A DNA stretch of 6,783 nucleotides from Bacillota bacterium (lineage in GTDB: Bacteria > Bacillota > Clostridia > Oscillospirales > Acutalibacteraceae), in assembly GCA_023420245.1 (NCBI GenBank), contig JAEZWL010000173.1, positions 1-6,783 on the forward strand, read 5' to 3'. A program made the position numbers and the translations under genes. The notes beneath the pieces were generated by a model. The model searched no databases and was not told where the DNA came from. It saw only the letters and a list, made by a program, of their open reading frames with translations. Every line of letters begins with the position of its first letter. Within the stretch, counting starts at the first letter, position 1. Of this stretch, positions 1 through 4,878 are shown piece by piece.

Positions 1-55
1 AATTGCTTTCACATGGACCTGAACCATGCGCGTCTGCCAATTCCGCCACTCTCGC
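1..55 (-). tRNA. tRNA-Leu (anticodon CAG), 5' portion, cut by window edge
   Basis: Read on the minus strand, the sequence starts with GCGAGAG at position 55 and continues with TGGCGGAATTGGCAGACGC, the typical acceptor and D-arm sequence of bacterial tRNA-Leu. It is followed by an anticodon stem of CATGG paired with CCATG around the 7-base loop TTCAGGT. This puts CAG at the anticodon, decoding CUG. The segment after the stem (TGAAAGCAATT) fits the beginning of the long variable arm expected of a class II tRNA. The rest of the variable arm, the T arm and the 3' acceptor strand lie outside the window, so integrity of the whole gene cannot be judged. Confidence 0.93.
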
Positions 56-66
56 ATGACGACTGT

Positions 67-98
67 ATTATATTATCATATCACCTTGCCCGTGTCAA
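67..98 (-). promoter_or_regulatory. Probable sigma-A promoter of the tRNA-Leu gene
   Basis: On the minus strand a perfect -35 hexamer TTGACA lies at 93-98. Downstream is an AT-rich stretch with several overlapping -10 candidates: GATAAT at 72-77 (15-bp spacing), TAATAT at 70-75 (17 bp) and TATAAT at 67-72 (20 bp). Whichever is used, transcription would start a few bases before the mature 5' end at 55, which is common for tRNA genes. The exact -10 is not resolved. Confidence 0.7.
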
Positions 99-309
99 GA
101 CAAAATATACAATATAAAGAGATTTTCGGTGTTTAATTGTTTGTTTGGGGACGCAGACAAATTTTAATCTTTCAATGGAAATTTACTCGCAGATATCCTT
201 TTGTATTTCAGCCATATCAACCCAAAAAATATGAGCAGGACAGCCAATTCGTTATTAATCGGATATATTCTCCCCGATACCGCCGTATATTTATTGTATC
301 TTATAAAGT

Positions 310-315
310 AGGTGG
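310..315 (+). promoter_or_regulatory. Ribosome binding site that fixes the pdaA start
   Basis: AGGTGG lies 7 bases before the ATG at 323. No comparable site precedes the in-frame ATG at 137, so this site decides the start call. Confidence 0.7.
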
Positions 316-322
316 CTGTAAT

Positions 323-1138
323 ATGTTTATTGTTGTTAATAAAAGACAGCTTCAGGTTTTGCTGATTGGCTTTCTAATTGTGATTTCCGGATTGTTCGTA
401 ATCTCCAGCCGGTCACAGCAGGCAGTACCGGTTACCGCCTCTAATACAAACTGGGGTTTAAGCTTTCAGGAAAACGGAAAGCCCCCGGCCGGGAACGCTT
501 CCGCGGATTTTTTAAAACAATATAACTCTTATTTTATTGGGCCAACAGATAAAAAAATTATTTATATCACTTTTGATGCCGGTTTTGAAAACGGATACAC
601 TGCTTCTATTTTAGATACTTTAAAAAAGCACAAGGCTAAGGCTGCCTTCTTTCTCGTTGGAAATTATTTAAAGACGAGTCCGGATTTGGTGAAACGTATG
701 GTGAATGAAGGGCATCTTGTCGGAAACCATACTTACAGCCATCCTGATATGTCCAAAATATCTAATCTTGAGTCTTTTCAGAAGGAAATTTCAACCGTAG
801 AAGATATGTATTTTAACATTACCGGAACAAAAATGCAGAAATACTACCGTCCGCCGCAAGGAAAATACAGTGTAAATAATTTAAAGCAGGCGAATGAGCT
901 TGGATACAAAACCATATTTTGGAGTCTGGCATATGTTGACTGGTATCAGGATAAACAGCCAACGAAGCAGCAAGCTTTTGATAAGCTTCTCCCCCGTATC
1001 CATCCAGGCGCAATTCTGTTGCTCCACAGTACATCAAAGACCAACGCGGAAATACTGGATGAATTGCTGACTAAGCTGGAGGCCTCAGGCTATCAGTTCG
1101 GAGCGCTTTCTGATTTTTGCGGCGACAAAGCAAAATAA
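323..1138 (+). CDS. pdaA: PdaA-like polysaccharide deacetylase (spore-cortex muramic-delta-lactam formation)
   Basis: Carbohydrate esterase 4 family (NodB fold) enzyme of 271 residues, close in length to Bacillus PdaA. PdaA removes the N-acetyl group from muramic acid in cortex peptidoglycan so that delta-lactam can form, which is needed for germination. Residues 11-28 form one hydrophobic N-terminal helix, a signal anchor or signal peptide, so the enzyme should act outside the membrane. The PdaA-type NWGLSF and GKPPAGN segment lies near residues 43-58. Motif 1 is TFDAGFENGY (catalytic Asp85), motif 2 is HTYSHPD (metal-binding His136 and His140), motif 3 is RPPQG (176-180), then DW at 206-207 and LLLHS with His235. 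The usual second Asp of TFDDG is Ala here; PdaA proteins also deviate at that site. I chose the ATG at 323 because AGGTGG sits 7 bp before it and the hydrophobic segment starts right after. An upstream in-frame ATG at 137 adds 62 residues with no family resemblance. The delta-lactam role is inferred from the family; a related CE4 specificity remains possible. Confidence 0.88.
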   Translation: MFIVVNKRQLQVLLIGFLIVISGLFVISSRSQQAVPVTASNTNWGLSFQENGKPPAGNASADFLKQYNSYFIGPTDKKIIYITFDAGFENGYTASILDTLKKHKAKAAFFLVGNYLKTSPDLVKRMVNEGHLVGNHTYSHPDMSKISNLESFQKEISTVEDMYFNITGTKMQKYYRPPQGKYSVNNLKQANELGYKTIFWSLAYVDWYQDKQPTKQQAFDKLLPRIHPGAILLLHSTSKTNAEILDELLTKLEASGYQFGALSDFCGDKAK

Positions 1139-1146
1139 ACGCTCCT

Positions 1147-1166
1147 GAACGGAAGACCGTTTCCGT
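1147..1166. terminator. Possible weak terminator hairpin between convergent genes
   Basis: Between the stop of pdaA (1138) and the stop of the small minus-strand gene (1168) there is an inverted repeat, ACGGAA at 1149-1154 and TTCCGT at 1161-1166. An alternative fold pairs GAACGG (1147-1152) with CCGTTT (1157-1162) over a four-base loop. The position suits a shared terminator, but the stem is short and no clean T-run follows on either strand, so termination here is a guess. Confidence 0.3.
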
Positions 1167-1167
1167 A

Positions 1168-1338
1168 TTACCGTTCTTTAATTTGGCAAGCATCCCCGGA
1201 AAAAACTACAATATTTTTATGCGCCACCAACTGTGCCTGCCCATACGATTTTTTCGTTGTTAGGGATAGGAATTGACTGAAAAAATAGATTCCCGCCGCT
1301 ATGGTCACAATTAATAAAAGCACCACGATTTTTCGCAT
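1168..1338 (-). CDS. Small single-pass membrane protein, 56 residues, unknown function
   Basis: I read an ATG at 1338 followed by 56 codons to TAA at 1168-1170. The protein begins MRKIVVLLLIVTIAAGIYFF, a clear N-terminal membrane helix over roughly residues 4-25 with positive charge at the start. A hydrophilic tail follows, containing KKSYGQAQLVAHKNIVVFSG and one cysteine (Cys51), so the tail probably faces outward. Support for it being real: AGGGG lies about 9 bases before the ATG, the composition is a textbook membrane anchor, and the frame fills an otherwise empty gap while stopping just short of the convergent pdaA gene. I do not recognise a family. It could be a small sporulation membrane protein given its neighbours, but that is only context. 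A decayed signal-peptide gene is the alternative. Confidence 0.6.
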   Translation of the reverse strand: MRKIVVLLLIVTIAAGIYFFSQFLSLTTKKSYGQAQLVAHKNIVVFSGDACQIKER

Positions 1339-1473
1339 AACAAAACCCCTATACCTATCATTTTATTATTACATATCGTGTGTTTTATTCTGATAATTAT
1401 TCTCAGATAAGAAATTGTGTATAGCTGCATAGGACTGATACTTTTTCATCAGACTAATTTTGAGGTGATAATA
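1339..1473. other. AT-rich divergent intergenic region
   Basis: This stretch separates the minus-strand small membrane protein gene from the plus-strand 57-codon gene, so it should hold promoters for both. I found no match to a sigma-A promoter with both boxes. On the minus strand GAATA followed after 18 bp by AATAAAA faintly resembles a forespore sigma-G site, but the -10 match is partial. I would not call a promoter here. Confidence 0.4.
1462..1467 (+). promoter_or_regulatory. Ribosome binding site for a TTG-started small gene
   Basis: GAGGTG lies 6 bases before the TTG at 1474. It favours this codon over an in-frame GTG at 1417 that has no Shine-Dalgarno sequence. Confidence 0.6.
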
Positions 1474-1647
1474 TTGGATTTTTCCGGTTATAAGGAATTT
1501 CCCTTTCCATCTAACCTGGCTGGGGACGCAATTCCTGCAAAGGAACACTTCTTTTCTCTCTCTGACGATGAACAGCTCCGGCTTTTGAACGGATGTAAGT
1601 CGTTTGAAGAATTCAAAAATCGTGTCTTGTCCTCCATGCAATCTTAA
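1474..1647 (+). CDS. Small conserved-looking hypothetical protein, 57 residues, TTG start
   Basis: The frame from TTG at 1474 encodes 57 residues. The first part is short and Pro/Phe-rich (DFSGYKEFPFPSNLAGDAI); the second, from about residue 23, is amphipathic and helical, with SDDEQLRLLNGCKSFEEFK. No membrane segment or signal peptide is present, so a small cytoplasmic protein is expected. The case for a real gene rests on the well-spaced GAGGTG, the protein-like alternation of hydrophobic and charged residues in the C-terminal half, and a long hairpin starting 6 bp after the stop codon. I do not recognise a named family and assign no function. Reading further upstream to the GTG at 1417 adds 19 residues without a ribosome binding site, which I consider less likely. 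Confidence 0.6.
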   Translation: MDFSGYKEFPFPSNLAGDAIPAKEHFFSLSDDEQLRLLNGCKSFEEFKNRVLSSMQS

Positions 1648-1653
1648 TATCAC

Positions 1654-1689
1654 GACTGGAGCATCGATTGAGCAATCGGTGCTCCAGTC
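1654..1689 (+). terminator. Long perfect hairpin after the 57-codon gene, probable terminator without a U-tract
   Basis: GACTGGAGCA (1654-1663) pairs exactly with TGCTCCAGTC (1680-1689). The inner arms TCGATTG and CAATCGG continue the stem with one G-T wobble, leaving a minimal loop, so about 16 bp are paired. It begins 6 bp after the stop codon at 1647, a typical terminator position. The downstream bases (CATTTAAGGG) contain only a short T-run, so it may work poorly as an intrinsic terminator and instead protect an RNA 3' end. Confidence 0.55.
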
Positions 1690-1709
1690 CATTTAAGGGT
1701 CCTGTTTAG

Positions 1710-1742
1710 GAATACTTTATCAAATAATCGCATACCTATAAT
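1710..1742 (+). promoter_or_regulatory. Candidate sigma-E-like (mother-cell) or sigma-A promoter of the 186-residue gene
   Basis: GAATACT at 1710-1716 fits the sigma-E -35 pattern (G/T, A/C, ATATT) at 6 of 7 positions. After 14 bp it is followed by CATACCTA at 1731-1738, which shares the leading CATAC of the sigma-E -10. Overlapping it is a perfect TATAAT at 1737-1742, which lacks a good sigma-A -35 at 16-18 bp. The sigma-E reading agrees better with the sporulation context, but both are short-motif inferences. Confidence 0.4.
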
Positions 1743-1776
1743 CGTAAGATACTGTTTTACAATGGAGGTAGAAACT

Positions 1777-2337
1777 ATGATCATTCCTGCAGAAAATGAA
1801 TCAAAATTCCAGTTTTCAGATATAATCCAATTACATGATCTCTATTATTCCACAATTATAGAATGCAAGGCAAAAGAATGCTCTATTTTTATAAAATCTG
1901 TTTCGGAAAGCGAAATTGCAGTTTACGGAGATTATAAAGTAATTGTCTTATTTAAGAATTTATATGCGGATGGAGAAAGTAAATACGGTTCATTAACAGT
2001 ACATAAAAATATCTGTGAATTAATTTCTCTAAAAGTCCCGGAGAATATTGAGATGGACACTCAACTGCTTATGCGGTCTTCCTGCATTTTTAAGTTTGAA
2101 AAGCATGACCGTGGAAATTCGTTTTGGGAGATTTCGGTTCAGGGCGAGCTACATATTTTGAATTTTCCAGTCAGCGAAATAAAGAATCCCGAGAGTCACC
2201 CAACTGAAAATTCTTCCCCGCCGGATATGGGAGCTCAAAACGCCGATCATGTTTGGCAATTCGAGCAAAACGATGATATCTCAATTGAGCAAATGCTGGA
2301 TATGGATTTGGAATCGCTCAAAAAAATGAAAAAATAA
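1777..2337 (+). CDS. Hypothetical protein, possibly a divergent SPOCS-fold spore coat protein
   Basis: This protein has 186 residues, with no signal peptide and no membrane segment. Residues about 10-130 are rich in alternating beta-strand patterns: SEIAVYGDYKVIVLF (45-59), KNICELISLKVP (77-88) and WEISVQGELHIL (117-128). A strand with a central glycine followed by V-x-V and then a short helix-like phrase recalls the SPOCS/DUF3794 domain of clostridial coat proteins and SpoVID, but no diagnostic residue proves it. Residues about 137-160 form a polar, proline-rich linker. The tail (165-186) is acidic then basic, with DDISIEQMLDMDLESLKKMKK as a likely amphipathic helix that could be a partner-binding end. 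The ATG at 1777 is chosen because GGAGG at 1764-1768 sits 8 bp before it; the in-frame ATG at 1762 overlaps that site. It lies tail-to-tail with a better SPOCS candidate. The sporulation role is inference. Confidence 0.72.
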   Translation: MIIPAENESKFQFSDIIQLHDLYYSTIIECKAKECSIFIKSVSESEIAVYGDYKVIVLFKNLYADGESKYGSLTVHKNICELISLKVPENIEMDTQLLMRSSCIFKFEKHDRGNSFWEISVQGELHILNFPVSEIKNPESHPTENSSPPDMGAQNADHVWQFEQNDDISIEQMLDMDLESLKKMKK

Positions 2338-2347
2338 CAATAGTGCT

Positions 2348-2390
2348 AAAATGGAGGCAGAACCGCCAAAGACGATTCTGCCTCCATTTT
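2348..2390. terminator. Bidirectional rho-independent terminator
   Basis: A 15-bp perfect inverted repeat: 2348-2362 (AAAATGGAGGCAGAA) pairs with 2376-2390 (TTCTGCCTCCATTTT) around a 13-base loop. The arms end in A and T runs, so each strand reads a GC-containing stem followed by Ts. It lies between the convergent 186-residue gene (stop at 2337) and the SPOCS-like gene (stop at 2407) and can end both transcripts. Confidence 0.92.
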
Positions 2391-2406
2391 TAATTAATCA
2401 GAATGA

Positions 2407-3003
2407 TTACCATTCCGGCTGTACTTTTAATTCTTCAATTCTGACTACCTTTGCACAAATTCTAATCAATATTTTTTCCAGTATTTTATTGTAGGTGACT
2501 GCCCAATCCGGGGCACACTTCGGCACTGGGTTCGGATCAAACAATTCTTCTTTTTCGCCTTCAACAACAGCGCTTAGAATTTCCACTTTGTCCGTATCAT
2601 ATATCTTTTCCTGAGTCTCGATTTCCAAAAACGTTGAGAAAGGTACACGTGTAGTAAATTGGAATAAAGGTCCGTTGACATCTTCATGGGTATAATCCTT
2701 GATTGTCTTATAAATCACATTTTTATCAATATAGCCATTAATAATAACCTTGCTCAGGCACCATGGCTTTCCACCCTTATCCGAAGAATCATACTTAACG
2801 GATGGTACTAATTTCGCATCCGTTACCACAACTTCTTTATCAACATCTACGATACGGAATACCGGCGGGCTTGGCGGAGAAATACAATCTTCTTTTACAA
2901 CGAGATATTGCTTCTCTCCTTTACCGATTACCACCGGAACCTGTATAATCTTCTTTGGAGGATATGGGCAAGGGATTCCACCTTTAGCATCTATTTCACT
3001 CAT
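2407..3003 (-). CDS. SPOCS (DUF3794)-domain protein, likely spore coat or exosporium component
   Basis: This protein has 198 residues, with no signal peptide or membrane helix, as expected for a protein assembled on the forespore from the mother-cell cytoplasm. The N-terminal 45 residues are glycine- and proline-rich (PCPYPPKKI, SPPSPP). From about residue 50 to 195 it shows the SPOCS pattern: KVIINGYIDKNVIYKT (85-100), a short loop with histidine (DYTHED), RVPFSTFLEIE (119-129), DKVEILSAVVEG (138-149), and a closing strand with RICAKVVRIEELKV (181-194). SPOCS domains occur in SpoVID-type morphogenetic proteins and in clostridial exosporium or coat proteins. This one is a short single-domain form without a LysM domain, so a structural role is more likely than a SpoVID role. 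Four cysteines (11, 40, 82, 163, with another at 183) could support cross-linking. The SD AAAGGAG (3016-3022) is 12 bp from the ATG, longer than usual, but no other start codon fits. Family assignment is from pattern recall. Confidence 0.78.
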   Translation of the reverse strand: MSEIDAKGGIPCPYPPKKIIQVPVVIGKGEKQYLVVKEDCISPPSPPVFRIVDVDKEVVVTDAKLVPSVKYDSSDKGGKPWCLSKVIINGYIDKNVIYKTIKDYTHEDVNGPLFQFTTRVPFSTFLEIETQEKIYDTDKVEILSAVVEGEKEELFDPNPVPKCAPDWAVTYNKILEKILIRICAKVVRIEELKVQPEW

Positions 3004-3035
3004 AAGGATAATTCACTCCTTTCATTTTCTAATAC

Positions 3036-3061
3036 ATTATATGTCCATCCTCAAAATTTGT
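3036..3061 (-). promoter_or_regulatory. Candidate sigma-K/sigma-E-type promoter of the SPOCS-like gene
   Basis: On the minus strand CATATAAT (3036-3043) matches the sigma-E -10 (CATACA-A/C-T) at 7 of 8 positions and is close to the sigma-K -10 (CATA-N3-TA). The dinucleotide AC at 3060-3061 lies 16 bp upstream, as in sigma-K sites. The embedded TATAAT is also a perfect sigma-A -10, with ATCACA (4 of 6) as a poor -35 at 17 bp. Mother-cell control suits a coat gene; the motifs are short and this remains a hypothesis. Confidence 0.42.
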
Positions 3062-3247
3062 GATTATACTTATATTATTTCACAATTATCATTTTATAAA
3101 CTTATGTATTAATGTTGCATTATAATTTAGTATTATAATTATTTATCGATTAATCTTAATGCAATTATTCTAAATATATAGAAGTAATTTTATTTTCTTA
3201 AAAATCTTTAAAATGCTATAGTCGTTATCATATTGGTATCACAAGGC
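3062..3247. other. AT-rich intergenic spacer, no gene seen
   Basis: This stretch separates the guaA terminator from the promoter region of the SPOCS-like gene. Its base composition is much more AT-rich than the flanking genes. I see no open frame with a ribosome binding site, no tRNA and no recognised riboswitch. It does contain nested AT-rich inverted repeats: TTGCATTA (3115-3122) with TAATGCAA (3157-3164), and ATTATAA (3119-3125) with TTATAAT (3133-3139). In DNA this AT-rich such repeats can arise by chance. Confidence 0.5.
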
Positions 3248-3293
3248 AAAAAAACAAGCTCACAACCCCAGTATTCATCGGGGCTGTGAGCTT
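3248..3293 (-). terminator. Rho-independent terminator of guaA (and the glmS-guaA transcript)
   Basis: Read on the minus strand, AAGCTCACA pairs exactly with TGTGAGCTT (3285-3293 with 3256-3264). One mismatch follows, then CCCC pairs with GGGG (3280-3283 with 3266-3269), over a 10-base loop. A run of seven Ts follows on the minus strand (plus positions 3248-3254). It begins 8 bp after the guaA stop codon. The plus-strand side is only mildly T-rich, so it mainly serves guaA. Confidence 0.93.
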
Positions 3294-3301
3294 ATTTCGT
3301 T

Positions 3302-4840
3302 TTATTCCCACTCAATAGTTGCCGGTGGCTTAGAAGTTATATCATAAACCACACGGTTTACGTTCTTGACCTCATTGACAATGCGATTCGAAATCTTTTC
3401 CAGAATATCATAGGGGATTCTAGCCCAGTCCGCCGTCATAAAGTCGGAAGTGGTAACGCCGCGCAACGCGATGGTATTATCGTAGGTACGGCCATCGCCC
3501 ATAACGCCGACACTTTTGATCCCGGTTAAAACGGCAAAATACTGATTGATTGATTGATCCAGACCGGCCTGCGCGATTTCTTCGCGGAAAATCGCGTCCG
3601 CATCCTTTAGGATTTCTAGCTTTTCCTCCGTAACATCACCTATAATTCGGATACCAAGACCCGGACCGGGGAACGGCTGGCGCCAAACCAAGGGACCCGG
3701 AATGCCAAGCTCTAACCCGACTCTGCGAACCTCATCCTTAAACAAATCACGTAACGGTTCAACGATTCCGGTAAATCCGACATCCTTTGGGAGTCCGCCG
3801 ACATTATGGTGGCTTTTGATCACCGCTGCGTCTCCGGAACCGCTTTCTACGACGTCCGGGTAAATCGTACCCTGACACAGAAAATCCACACGACCGATTT
3901 TATTCGCTTCTTCCTCAAATACGCGAATAAATTCTTCCCCGATGATCTTTCGCTTCTGCTCCGGCTCGGTAATGCCCGCGAGCTTATTCAGAAAGCGCTC
4001 CTGCGCGTTGACACGAATCAGATTCATATCGAATTGCTTGCGAAATACGCGTTCCACGTCGTCGCCCTCATTCTTGCGGAGCATGCCGTGGTCTACAAAT
4101 ATACAGGTCAGATTTTTTCCAATTGCCTTATGAACCAGCAGCGCGGCAACGGAAGAATCCACCCCTCCGGAAAGCGCGCAAATTACTTTTTTATCGCCAA
4201 CGGTTTCTTTAATCTGTTGAATGGTTGTTACCGCAAAGGAAGACATCATCCAGTCTCCGCAGCATCCGCATATCCGATAGAGAAAATTTTTCAGGATTTC
4301 TTTTCCGTGTGCGGTATGCTCCACCTCGGGATGGAATCGAAGCGCATACAGCTTTTCCCCCTCGTTCTCCATCACGGCGACAGGACAGGACTCGCTCGTT
4401 GCTGTAATCTGAAAGCCGGCCGGCACTTCGGATATCTGGTCGGTATGGCTCATCCAGCACACGGATTCGCCTGCAACTCCATTTAGCAAGTCCCCGGAAT
4501 CCTGAAACACAACCGGAGTTTTCCCGTATTCCTTAACCTGGCTGCTTTTTACCTTTCCGCCCAGCGAAAAGGACATCAGCTGCGCGCCATAGCAAATTCC
4601 AAGCACAGGTATCCCCAGCTTGAAGATATTTTTATCGCAACCAGGGGCTCCTTCGGCATATACGCTGTTTGGTCCGCCAGATAAAATGATTCCTTTGTAA
4701 TGACACGCGCTTATTTGTTCGGCTGTGGTTTTATAAGGCTTTATTTCACAATATACGTTTAAGTCCCGAACTCTGCGCGCTATGAGCTGACTGTACTGAG
4801 CGCCAAAATCAAGAATCAGTACGGCTTCGTTCTGTATCAC
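3302..4840 (-). CDS. guaA: GMP synthase (glutamine-hydrolysing)
   Basis: This enzyme converts XMP to GMP in the cytoplasm using ATP and the amide nitrogen of glutamine, the last step of guanine nucleotide synthesis. Its 512 residues equal the usual full length. The N-terminal class I amidotransferase domain (about 5-190) has the nucleophile Cys83 in GICYGAQ and the His170/Glu172 pair in FHPEVEHT. The ATP pyrophosphatase domain (about 200-390) has the P-loop SGGVDSS at 224-230, followed by GTIYPDVVESG, KSHHNVGGLP and FPGPGLGIRI. The C-terminal dimerisation domain ends with the family hallmark SKPPATIEWE. All key residues are present. The start is GTG at 4838-4840: an in-frame TGA lies just three codons upstream, so no earlier start is possible, and AGGTGA precedes it. 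It lies 38 bp after glmS on the same strand with no terminator between, so cotranscription is likely. No guanine riboswitch is visible directly before it. Confidence 0.98.
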   Translation of the reverse strand: MIQNEAVLILDFGAQYSQLIARRVRDLNVYCEIKPYKTTAEQISACHYKGIILSGGPNSVYAEGAPGCDKNIFKLGIPVLGICYGAQLMSFSLGGKVKSSQVKEYGKTPVVFQDSGDLLNGVAGESVCWMSHTDQISEVPAGFQITATSESCPVAVMENEGEKLYALRFHPEVEHTAHGKEILKNFLYRICGCCGDWMMSSFAVTTIQQIKETVGDKKVICALSGGVDSSVAALLVHKAIGKNLTCIFVDHGMLRKNEGDDVERVFRKQFDMNLIRVNAQERFLNKLAGITEPEQKRKIIGEEFIRVFEEEANKIGRVDFLCQGTIYPDVVESGSGDAAVIKSHHNVGGLPKDVGFTGIVEPLRDLFKDEVRRVGLELGIPGPLVWRQPFPGPGLGIRIIGDVTEEKLEILKDADAIFREEIAQAGLDQSINQYFAVLTGIKSVGVMGDGRTYDNTIALRGVTTSDFMTADWARIPYDILEKISNRIVNEVKNVNRVVYDITSKPPATIEWE

Positions 4841-4878
4841 TTTTTCTCACCTATTCCTTTTATTTTAAACTGCTTTCC

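Noticed and set aside
137..322. N-terminal extension of the pdaA-like protein from the upstream ATG
   Set aside because: The added residues are basic and aromatic without family resemblance, would bury the signal-anchor helix inside the protein, and lack a ribosome binding site.
1369..1692. 107-codon open frame on the minus strand
   Set aside because: It runs through the long hairpin and opposite the better supported 57-codon gene, and its proposed start lies inside the hairpin with no ribosome binding site.
2750..3112. 120-codon open frame on the plus strand
   Set aside because: It is antisense to the SPOCS-like gene and runs into AT-rich intergenic DNA; the Ser/Thr-rich, low-complexity translation looks like a shadow.
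3115..3164. Nested AT-rich inverted repeats as an sRNA or origin element
   Set aside because: Such repeats are expected by chance in DNA this AT-rich; there is no GC stem, promoter pair or repeated box to support an RNA gene or origin.
3543..3558. Tandem four-base repeat (TGAT units) inside guaA
   Set aside because: It has only four units, encodes ordinary GuaA residues (around DQSINQ) and keeps the frame. Slippage is conceivable but nothing suggests phase variation of an essential-type enzyme.
3806..4486. 226-codon open frame on the plus strand opposite guaA
   Set aside because: It is antisense to a complete guaA with all catalytic motifs, has no ribosome binding site, and its translation shows no protein-like domain pattern.
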